Shown one piece after another: positions 7,901 through 12,581 of a stretch of 18,518 nucleotides of DNA (its first letter is position 1; each line of letters begins with the position of its first letter). The position numbers and the translations under genes were made by a program. Under the pieces are notes generated by a model, which saw only the letters and a list, made by a program, of their open reading frames with translations, ran no database searches and was not told the DNA's origin. The stretch is from contig DNXU01000242.1 in assembly GCA_003505715.1 (NCBI GenBank), positions 1 through 18,518 on the forward strand, in the 5' to 3' direction. Origin of the DNA: Cyanobacteria bacterium UBA8803 (GTDB lineage: Bacteria > Cyanobacteriota > Cyanobacteriia > Cyanobacteriales > Coleofasciculaceae).

Positions 7901-10399
7901 TTCCCCAGTTATGCCAATGGGAACCAGGTTTTGATATCGATCTAGGATATAAATTTGCAAATCGGGAATGGGACGACCGATGATGCTACCTTTACTGTTG
8001 TTTTCAATGTCTGCGATTGTAATCGGTCGATAGGTGACATGGACGGTGGTTTCGGTAATCCCGTACATATTGACCAGTTGAGGAGAGCGATCGCCGTGAC
8101 GGTCAAACCAAGGTTTTAAGCTCATTAACTGCAAAGCTTCTCCACCAAAGATGACCAAGCGTAGATTTAATGGATTGGCGTGACCGATCGCCTCGTCTAC
8201 TCGAATTAATTGATTGAAAGCTGAGGGAGTTTGGTTGAGAACGGTAACCTGTTCTTGAACTAGCAGCTGATAGAATTCTTCAGGGGAGCGGGTTATCCAT
8301 TGGGGTACTACAACCAGACGACCTCCATATAACAATGCTCCCCAAATTTCCCAAACTGAGAAATCAAACGCATAAGAGTGGAAGAGAGTCCAAACATCTC
8401 GTTCGTTAAAATTAAACCATTGTTGAGTAGCGTCAAATAGCCGCATCACATTCCCATGAGGGATAGCTACTCCTTTAGGCTGACCCGTGGAACCCGATGT
8501 ATAGATGATGTATGCTAAATCGTCGGATCTGACCTTGGTTTCCAAATTATCTGCGCTCTGACGGGCAATCCTATCTGCATCGGCATCCAAGCAAATGAGT
8601 TGGGGTCGTTCTGATGGCAGTGCCTCTGTTAAGTTTTCTGTCGTGACTACCACCGCCACCTGGGAATCTGCCAGCGTATATCCCAACCGTTCTTTAGGAT
8701 AGGTGGGATCTAACGGGACGTAAGCACCACCTGCTTTGAGGATACCTAGTATGGCAACAATCGTGTCTAGCGATCGCTCCAGGCAAATTGCCACCAATAC
8801 TCCAGGTTTCACGCCCAACTCTTGTAAGGAGCGTGCTAATTGGTTAGCGCGATGATTCAACTCTCGGTAAGTTAATTGTCGATTGGCTAAGACTACCGCT
8901 ACGGCATCCGGAGCGCGTTTTACTTGCTCTTCAAATCGCTGATGGATGCACTGATTCTGGGCGAAGTTAACCGCCGTATCGTGCCATCCCTGTAACAACT
9001 GATGGCGTTCGGCTGGCGTAAGGAGCGGTAAATCTGCAATTCTCTGCTTCGGATTGGTGACTATCCCCTCTAATAAGTTGAGATAGTGATTTACCATGCG
9101 GCTAATTGTTGCCTGATCGAATAAGTCTGTATTATACTTAAAAAAGTTTTGCAAAGAGCCTTGATATTCCCAAATTTCTAGAACCAGATCTAACTGAGCT
9201 TCTTGTTGCGGAATAAAGTAAGGCTCTAGCTGCATCCCTCCAAAATTAACTTTGACGGGGTTTTCTTCTGGCAAGTAAAAAGGGAGTGCTAGTTCTTCAA
9301 AATAAGAAGTTCTGGGCTGCGGTATATTAAACAATACCTGAAAAATTGGTGCCATACTAGGATCTTGTTCCTGTTGCAGGCGATCTATTAGCACCATGAA
9401 AGGATAATCCTGATGCCGCAATGCTCCTTGCACTGTCCCTTGCATTTGCATCAGAAACTCTTGATATGTAGGATTACCTGACAAATTTCCCCGCAACACA
9501 ATAGGATTTACCAAGCAACCAATTGTCTTCAAAAATTCACTCCGCACCCTGCCGCTCATCGGAGAACCGATTATAATATCTTCTTGATTGGTGTAGCGGT
9601 GCAATAATATATGGAAAGCTGATAGTAAAATTGTATAAAGATTAGTTCCAGTATTCGTGGATAAATCTTTTAATTTTTGGTTAAGTTCCCGCTCTACTTT
9701 AAACCATTCGGAAGCACCATTATAAGTTCTAACTGACTGTCGAGGGCGATCAGTTGGCAGCTCTATAATTGGCAACTCACCGCTTAGCTTCTTGAGCCAA
9801 TATTGTTCCAGTCGCTTAGCCGTCGGCCCAGTTAACATTTCCGACTGCCATTTAACAAAATCGGTATATTGCGTTTCTAGAGGCGGTAAAGATGCTGCTC
9901 TTCCCTGGCTTTCGGCTGCGTATAATTCTGATAATTCAAGGATGAGCAAGCTGCTCGTCCAGACATCAGTATTAATGTGAGGAATCACGAATAATAAAAT
10001 ACAGTTATCCGTAGATTTAGTAAATATATCGACTCTAAAAACAGGGCCTTTCTCTAGATTTATCGGTTTCTGAGCTGCGGCAATGACTCGCTCTCTTAAT
10101 TCGTTTTCACTCCAATTCTTAGCATCTATTTCTTGAAAGCAAACCTCATGGTGAGCCGCAATCTCTTGCAACGGTTCGCCACCAACATTGGTAAAAGTAG
10201 TCCGCAGACAAGCATGGCGATCTACTAAACTTTGAAAAGCACGTCTGAGGTTTTTTTTATCTACGCATGATGTAATTCGAGCTGAAAAGACTGTGTTATA
10301 TGTCCAAGTATTAGGTGCTAGTCGATCCAGAAACCAACTGCCACGTTGATTATAGGAAACAGGGTGTAGGTGTTTGGTTGGTGAGAAACTAGCTGTCAT
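1..10399 (-). CDS. Giant non-ribosomal peptide synthetase, C-A(FkbM)-PCP-Cy-A(MT)-PCP-Cy-A..., 3' end outside window
   Basis: This is one uninterrupted reading frame of at least 3466 codons. I checked motif codons near 9977, 8510, 7376, 6353, 5777, 4358, 2828, 2006, 1421 and 2, and all fall in the same frame. The ATG at 10397-10399 is preceded on the minus strand by AGGA nine bases upstream, and the protein begins with a condensation domain, so the true N-terminus is visible. Visible order: C (about residues 13-450, active-site His 141), A1 (about 475-1300) interrupted by an FkbM methyltransferase (about 940-1245), PCP1 (Ser 1349), Cy1 (about 1405-1840), A2 (about 1860-2745) interrupted by a second methyltransferase-like domain (about 2320-2715), PCP2 (Ser 2798), Cy2 (about 2859-3290), and A3 cut off at core A3. 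It assembles a peptide from an acyl starter, Thr and Cys-derived heterocycles in the cytoplasm. The halogenase and free carrier protein lie just upstream on the same strand. No release domain is visible. Gene and domain calls are firm; the product is inferred. Confidence 0.97.
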   Translation of the reverse strand, partial: MTASFSPTKHLHPVSYNQRGSWFLDRLAPNTWTYNTVFSARITSCVDKKNLRRAFQSLVDRHACLRTTFTNVGGEPLQEIAAHHEVCFQEIDAKNWSENELRERVIAAAQKPINLEKGPVFRVDIFTKSTDNCILLFVIPHINTDVWTSSLLILELSELYAAESQGRAASLPPLETQYTDFVKWQSEMLTGPTAKRLEQYWLKKLSGELPIIELPTDRPRQSVRTYNGASEWFKVERELNQKLKDLSTNTGTNLYTILLSAFHILLHRYTNQEDIIIGSPMSGRVRSEFLKTIGCLVNPIVLRGNLSGNPTYQEFLMQMQGTVQGALRHQDYPFMVLIDRLQQEQDPSMAPIFQVLFNIPQPRTSYFEELALPFYLPEENPVKVNFGGMQLEPYFIPQQEAQLDLVLEIWEYQGSLQNFFKYNTDLFDQATISRMVNHYLNLLEGIVTNPKQRIADLPLLTPAERHQLLQGWHDTAVNFAQNQCIHQRFEEQVKRAPDAVAVVLANRQLTYRELNHRANQLARSLQELGVKPGVLVAICLERSLDTIVAILGILKAGGAYVPLDPTYPKERLGYTLADSQVAVVVTTENLTEALPSERPQLICLDADADRIARQSADNLETKVRSDDLAYIIYTSGSTGQPKGVAIPHGNVMRLFDATQQWFNFNERDVWTLFHSYAFDFSVWEIWGALLYGGRLVVVPQWITRSPEEFYQLLVQEQVTVLNQTPSAFNQLIRVDEAIGHANPLNLRLVIFGGEALQLMSLKPWFDRHGDRSPQLVNMYGITETTVHVTYRPITIADIENNSKGSIIGRPIPDLQIYILDRYQNLVPIGITGEIYVGGAGLARGYLNRPELTAERFITNPFSNREGDRLYRSGDLARYRPNGDIEYIGRIDEQIKLRGFRIELGEVEATLNQHPDVRETVAIVREDRQDDKRLVAYVVPSPQKASVVLELLRLEKEGKLSPADCYELPNGMVISHQNKSETEFVYQEIFEDLSYFKHGITLTKGACVFDVGANIGLFTLFVGQQHPDATIYAFEPIPPVFENLRLNAEIYSINAKVFQCGLAQNNSTATFTYYPHDSVISGRYANLDQERETIKTFLLNQQKAEFSEDRTSADIEEQIDNLLTKRLESYSFNCQLITLSEIIRANGIEKIDLLKIDVEKSELDVLGGIEPEDWSKIAQIVVEVHDLEGRLQIVTELLSQHGYEFAIKQDRMLKNTNLYSVYARRGGIAKPETQVLSSTNGHKTSQVVEGDGWNSPNRFVNNLRRFLQHKLPDYMLPSALVLMPALPLTANGKIDRRSLPAPSVSSLTLEATFVAPRTATEKILAGIWAEVLGVEKIGIRDSFFELGGHSLLAIQTLSRVREAILIEIPLHFLFESPTIAQLAEYIESSRTQQAEALPIIQPDPSSRHLPFPLTDIQQAYWIGRSDTLELGNIAAHIYLEIEGLDLNLERLNWGWQQLIERHDMLRAIVLPNGQQQILERVPLYQIAIKDLQGQPAEFIATELEAIRQEMSHQVLPTDRWPLFDIRATRIDGRRVRIHLSFDALTSDAWSLLLLFQEWGQLCRDTQVKLPDLSVSFRDYVIAYKQLEHTDLYRRSQAYWLARLDNLPKAPELPLAQNPNAIKQPRFVRRSLQLDREIWLRLKQRATQASLTPSVIFLTAFAEILTVWSKSSRFTLNLTLFNRLPLHPEVNNIVGDFTALNLLEIDQSEADTFTARALRIQKQLWQDLEHCYFSALQVLRELNRRQTGGQLAAMPVVFTSALTSDSLGQTVDILNQLGETIYSVSQTPQVWLDHQVFEQNGKIVLNWDTLEELFPAGLIDEMFASYCQLLQQLANTEKVWVSPRRQLIPTAQLEQRQAINATAAPVSEMMLHELFLAQVAARGEAAAVITSNQSLSYQQLYQQANDVAVELRQLGVKPNTLVAVVMTKGWEQIVAVLGILMAGAAYVPIDPELPQQRQQSLLAQAQIQIGLTQTYLLERQDSSAIHWLCVDTIEGGNADIAPFESVQTADDLAYVIFTSGSTGVPKGVAINHRGAVNTIFDINRRFNVTASDRVLAVSALNFDLSVYDIFGILAAGGTIVLPEPEGTKDPTQWVPLMQRYGVTLWNTVPALMQMLVEYLSHLPHLVPSGLRLALLSGDWLPLNLPGQIQQLWPEVQVISLGGATEASIWSIYYPISQVEPSWKSIPYGKPLTNQTFHVLDAHLQPCPVWVPGELYIGGIGLAQGYWQDKQKTAASFFIHPITAERLYKTGDLGRYLPDGNIEFLGREDFQVKINGYRIELGEIETALQQHPAVKAAVVSTVGEDRTQKRLIGYVVPQLAAESSIFEVMAATPGQAAKLWEMILLAGQQPIADELNLENFVSLWQNMDRLYTNAVGLAFQQLGVYRTAGEKYGIDELMLRCQIAPRYYRWLSRALQVMVDEGWLEQQGAEFITPQGLPELELDLAGIKAQQILALGLSEAETEWMALTAKNLANIITETTHSAEIYATETTQNLYQKIFSYGNNLLAEVTKAMVQAWQPGKQIRLLEVGAGYGSATLHILPHLPAELSTYLFTDISNFFIQKAQENFAAYPFVRYGLLDLDVEPMTQGYESHSFDVIIAVSVLHDARRLQKTMQHLRSLLAPGGLLVMMEETKFHRSFDLGMGLQQGFDTFEDAELRSQHPLLGRNQWQTLLSELGFTSAATLNQPGTAADWMGIDVIVAQAPLSVKRFRTEGLQDYLLEKLPEYMVPSTYVLLSALPLTANGKIDRLALPVPDTAKPELDRTFVAPRNSVEQQLAQIWCQVLSLAQVGIQDNFFEVGGDSLLATQVLNQVRQRLAVELSLRALFERATIADLAEYIQEQQQTNLTQVLPPLLIQPAPEERHQPFPLTDIQQAYWLGRSEAFELGNIASHVYLEIDSDCLNVERLNWAWQQLIDRHDMLRAIILSDGQQQILPEVPLYQITICDLRGASTDIVTAKLEAIREEMSHQVLPAHCWPLFDIRATYIDERKVRLHISLDILAADAWSIWLLFQEWGQLYHHPESLLVPLSLSFRDYVVALNQLRDTELYQLSQEYWFARLDSLPKAPELPLAQNPQQIKQPRFVRRCSQLPQEQWQRLKQRASQASLTPSGVLLAAFAEILALWSRSPRFTINLTLFNRLPLHREVNDIVGDFTSLTLVEIDNSQEETFAARALKIQKQLWQDLDHRYVTGVQVMRELGHRQGGQTVTMPVVFTSALVLGAFPEEANSLTQLGEMVYSISQTPQVWLDHQVFEQDGNLMFNWDAIAGLFPDEMLDDMFASYCQLIERLANSETAWISAQKQLLPASQLHRREAINATAAPVSKMMLHELFIAQVAAQGEAAAVITSNQSLSYQQLYRRANSLALQLRQLQVQPNQLVAVVMDKGWEQIVAVLGILIAGAAYVPIDPNLPLQRQQSLLAQAEVQVGLTQTHLCARYDSEAIHWLCVDNLESNQTEIVGLESIQTADDLAYVIF
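1960..6319 (-). other. NRPS module 2: Cy - A(Cys) with embedded methyltransferase/epimerase-type domain - PCP
   Basis: The condensation-type domain opens with PFPLTDIQQAYWIGR and carries DALTSDAWS (Asp 1541, Asp 1546, Ser 1549), matching the DxxxxDxxS signature of heterocyclisation domains, so this module should make a thiazoline or oxazoline. The A-domain pocket reads D-L-Y-N-L-S-L-I-W, the known cysteine code, and its A5 region GGATEASIW is typical of thiazoline-forming modules. Between A8 (GYRIELGE) and A9 (LPEYMVPS) is an insert of about 400 residues (residues 2320-2715) with the SAM motif EVGAGYG at residue 2524 onward and a later acidic/VLHDA segment. Domains at this position in the pyochelin and yersiniabactin systems act as methyltransferases or as stuffed epimerases. 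The carrier has GGDSLL with Ser 2798. Expected unit: an alpha-methylated or D-configured thiazoline. Cys specificity and cyclisation are well supported; which tailoring reaction occurs is open. Confidence 0.9.
6320..10399 (-). other. NRPS module 1: C - A(Thr) with embedded FkbM methyltransferase - PCP
   Basis: The condensation domain has the core-3 motif PHINTDVW around residues 140-147 in place of HHxxxDG; the catalytic second His is kept. The A domain has core A3 YTSGSTGQPKG (about residue 636), A5 YGITET, A8 GFRIELGE, A9 LPDYMLPS and A10 LTANGKIDR. By-eye alignment to the GrsA pocket gives D-F-W-N-I-G-M-V-H, the classical threonine code. Between A8 and A9 lies an insert of about 300 residues (roughly 6650-7575) with FDVGANIG (residue 1008 onward) and LLKIDVEKSEL, hallmarks of the FkbM methyltransferase family, which is typically O-methylating. 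The carrier domain has GGHSLL with Ser 1349. Expected role: join the starter to L-Thr by an amide bond and methylate it, most likely on the side-chain hydroxyl. The methylation site is inference; N-methylation is the main alternative. Confidence 0.9.
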
Positions 10400-10484
10400 C
10401 TAGAAAATTCCTACAATTTCGTCTGTTATAAATTTAGGCAAAGTTAAGAGACAAGGATCTAATTCAATTCCTTGCGATCGCTAA

Positions 10485-10522
10485 AATAGCATTCAAAATA
10501 ACACGAGATTTGAATGCTATTT
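10485..10522 (-). terminator. Perfect 14-bp inverted repeat between halogenase and NRPS genes
   Basis: The arms AAATAGCATTCAAA (10485-10498) and TTTGAATGCTATTT (10509-10522) are exact reverse complements separated by 10 bases. The hairpin begins six bases past the halogenase stop codon. On the minus strand it is followed by only a short T run and then a GCGATCGC at 10476-10483. It could be a leaky intrinsic terminator that lowers NRPS transcription relative to the halogenase, or an mRNA-stabilising stem. It is AT-rich, so a strong terminator is less likely. Confidence 0.5.
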
Positions 10523-10528
10523 GTATGC

Positions 10529-11914
10529 TTAAGTAGGAGTAGATACTAATTTTGCTTCTGGCTTAAACGTATTCGCTGTCAGTTGGCTGAGTAAATTATG
10601 CCAGACATGGTCGGGATTTTTTTCTACAGTATTAACTACTTTTCTCATTTCCTGAAGCACATCAGGCTCCTGTTCTTCGTAAACATCGCCTTGCAAGAGT
10701 TTGACCATATCTAAATAATAGCGCTCGTCAGTAATAAACCTAGTGAACAATATATTTAACCGATAGTAGAGCGTAATGAACTCATACCAGTTTTTCGTCC
10801 CTCGATTAATCAAATTTTCATAGTACTGAAAATTTTCGCGCTTAAATACTCCATTATTCAAGGTGGATTGCTCGAAGGCTTTGATAATATCTTGACTGGC
10901 AAACCTAGCACTATTTAAAGCTACGCTAACTCCAGATGAAAAAATTGGATCTACAAAGCGAGCAGCATCTCCTATCAGGACGAAACCGTCACCACAAACT
11001 TGCTTCATCGCATAGCTGTAGTCGCTTTCTTCTTTAAATGGACGTATTCGATTGGCCTGGTTGAGTTTCTCAAATACTTCTGGATGTTTTTTGACACATT
11101 CCCAAAAGAATTCCTCTCTTACAGCTTTCTGTTTGGAAAAATTATCTTTTTGAGTGACTAAACCAAAGCTAGTGATTTTATCGGTGATGGGAATCTGCCA
11201 GATCCAACTATTGGATATGGGCAAAAAGTGAATGAAAATGTAATCATTTTTTTCGGACTTCCCTCGATCGTATCCTTCAAACCAAGTATGGAGGGCAAAT
11301 TGGTTGAACACGGGGTCTTTAATTTTTAACTTTAACTGACTGCCCAGGAGAGTCCTCCGACCGCTAGCATCAACTACCAGTCGAACTTTAACTGCTACTT
11401 CCTTTTGTCCCATTGAAAAGATAACGCAGGGATAGTCATCGTGAGGGAAATCAACTCGGTTTACCCTAATTCCCTCATATACCGTAGCACCTAATTTTTG
11501 GGCGTGCTGAAGTAGCATGAGGTCAAATTTCCCTCGATCGACGTGATAAGTGTAAGGTTGTCCTGCCTCTGGATATTCCCGATCGCCAAAGCAAACATCT
11601 ACCTCATAATCTGATAAGGCTTTCTTCCAATCATTGCTATCGTCCGTGTATATTTTTCCGCTAGTCGATGTCCATGCTGCCCCATATTTGCGTGGAAATC
11701 CCGCTGCTTCCATTTCTGGTAAAAAATCTAATTCCCGTAAAACTCGGTTAGCTGCTAATACCAAGGATTCACCAACGTGGGGTCGAGGAAAAATTTCCCT
11801 TTCAAACAATACGCAATTAATTCCTGCTTTGGCTAAATAAGCTGCGAGGGCTGACCCAGCAGGTCCACCGCCAATAATACCAATCTCAAAGTCTGGCTGA
11901 GTTATTCTGGACAT
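10529..11914 (-). CDS. Flavin-dependent halogenase, PltA-like (carrier-protein-bound substrate type)
   Basis: The 461-residue protein is a flavin-dependent halogenase. It has the FAD-binding GGGPAG at residues 15-20, FPRPHVGESL at 42-51, the candidate catalytic Lys 76 in FPRKYGAAW, the halogenase signature WxWxIP as WIWQIP at 237-242, and GDAARFVDPIFSSGVS at 315-330. The stretch KNWYEFITLYYRLNILFT near the C-terminus and the overall pattern closely recall PltA, which chlorinates a pyrrole held on a carrier protein (comparison from memory). It needs FADH2 from a separate flavin reductase, which is not in the window. The start is well supported: AGGA lies seven bases before the ATG. A carrier protein gene precedes it and the NRPS follows, so it probably halogenates the starter on that carrier. 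Family call is firm; the substrate (pyrrolyl, aryl or other) is inferred. Confidence 0.92.
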   Translation of the reverse strand: MSRITQPDFEIGIIGGGPAGSALAAYLAKAGINCVLFEREIFPRPHVGESLVLAANRVLRELDFLPEMEAAGFPRKYGAAWTSTSGKIYTDDSNDWKKALSDYEVDVCFGDREYPEAGQPYTYHVDRGKFDLMLLQHAQKLGATVYEGIRVNRVDFPHDDYPCVIFSMGQKEVAVKVRLVVDASGRRTLLGSQLKLKIKDPVFNQFALHTWFEGYDRGKSEKNDYIFIHFLPISNSWIWQIPITDKITSFGLVTQKDNFSKQKAVREEFFWECVKKHPEVFEKLNQANRIRPFKEESDYSYAMKQVCGDGFVLIGDAARFVDPIFSSGVSVALNSARFASQDIIKAFEQSTLNNGVFKRENFQYYENLINRGTKNWYEFITLYYRLNILFTRFITDERYYLDMVKLLQGDVYEEQEPDVLQEMRKVVNTVEKNPDHVWHNLLSQLTANTFKPEAKLVSTPT

Positions 11915-12021
11915 ATTGTTTTCCTGATGCTTTGCTAACTTATTGGAAAATTTATTCTCGATATCGATTCATTTTCCTAGCCCTAAATACTGTAGCAATT
12001 CTTCAGTTTATGAGATCATTT

Positions 12022-12294
12022 TTAACTCTGATATTTTTTCAAGACAAAATTTTTGAGGCTATTAACGCTCTCAAAGTTCTGTCTAGTCTCTTCTTCAACT
12101 TCTATGCTAATATCAAATTTTTCTTCCATAAAACGTATCAACCGAATCACAGCCATCGAGTTGATTATACCTCTAGCAAACAAAGATTCATTACTTTCTA
12201 GTACGAAGTCACTATCGTACATTATTTCTTTAGAAATTTGTTCCTTAATGAGTTGCTCAATTTGTTGCTCTGTGTACTGTCTTATTTTGCTCAT
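12022..12294 (-). CDS. Free-standing acyl/peptidyl carrier protein, PltL-like
   Basis: The protein has 90 residues, the usual size for a single carrier domain. The phosphopantetheine site is GIINSMAVIRL, with the modified Ser following Asn rather than the common Asp. The same GI(L/I)NSM pattern is what I recall from PltL, the pyrrolyl carrier of pyoluteorin synthesis. The segment after it (RFMEEKFDISIEVEEE) is the normal acidic helix II/III region. It is the first gene of the cluster; the halogenase start is 107 bp downstream of its stop codon, so it probably presents the starter group to the halogenase and then to the C domain of NRPS module 1. The ribosome-binding site is weak (AAGG close to the ATG). 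No loading adenylation enzyme is in view. Carrier identity is firm; the load is unknown. Confidence 0.9.
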   Translation of the reverse strand: MSKIRQYTEQQIEQLIKEQISKEIMYDSDFVLESNESLFARGIINSMAVIRLIRFMEEKFDISIEVEEETRQNFESVNSLKNFVLKKYQS

Positions 12295-12486
12295 TAGCCT
12301 TGCTGTTGAAGATGGGCTTTCCCAAAAAAAACATTAAATTGTAAAATGGTATACCAAATGAATAAGATATCTAACCTCGATTTTTCAATAGCTATAGGAA
12401 ATAATAAATTCTTGGGCAACATATTTTAGCTATTGTGAACACAAAACTTAATATTTGAAGCTGGCCGTCCGCAAATATAAATGTAC
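12295..12486 (-). promoter_or_regulatory. Probable promoter/leader region of the carrier-halogenase-NRPS cluster, with palindrome
   Basis: This AT-rich stretch lies between the first cluster gene and the 57-bp repeat, with no gene in it. On the minus strand TTATTC, 16 bases and TACAAT (about 12336-12363) form a weak -35/-10 pair about 45 bp upstream of the carrier start. Overlapping the spacer is the perfect 10-bp palindrome TGGTATACCA at 12347-12356, a possible operator. These are by-eye matches and may be chance in such AT-rich DNA. Confidence 0.3.
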
Positions 12487-12543
12487 GGGCGAGTCGCTGT
12501 GAGGAATATCAAAGAAAAAACGATAACCTCAATTGACTCGCCC
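12487..12543. repeat. 57-bp inverted repeat, copy A
   Basis: The arms GGGCGAGTC and GACTCGCCC are exact reverse complements at the ends of a 57-bp unit (10 bp if the flanking C/G pair is counted). It sits between the NRPS cluster promoter region and the stop of the TPR gene, so it may also act as a stem downstream of the TPR gene. It shares length and arm sequence with copies at 15017-15073 and 17753-17809. Confidence 0.75.
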
Positions 12544-12581
12544 GCTTTTAGAACTTCTGGGTGTGGAATAGGTACTACAAT

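Noticed and set aside
1..10399. Frameshift or several separate genes within the NRPS region
   Set aside because: Diagnostic motifs from ten positions along the region share one frame and no stop was met in the stretches I translated.
11932..12337. Plus-strand open frames opposite the carrier gene
   Set aside because: They overlap a clear carrier protein gene and have low-complexity Leu/Ile/Ser content.
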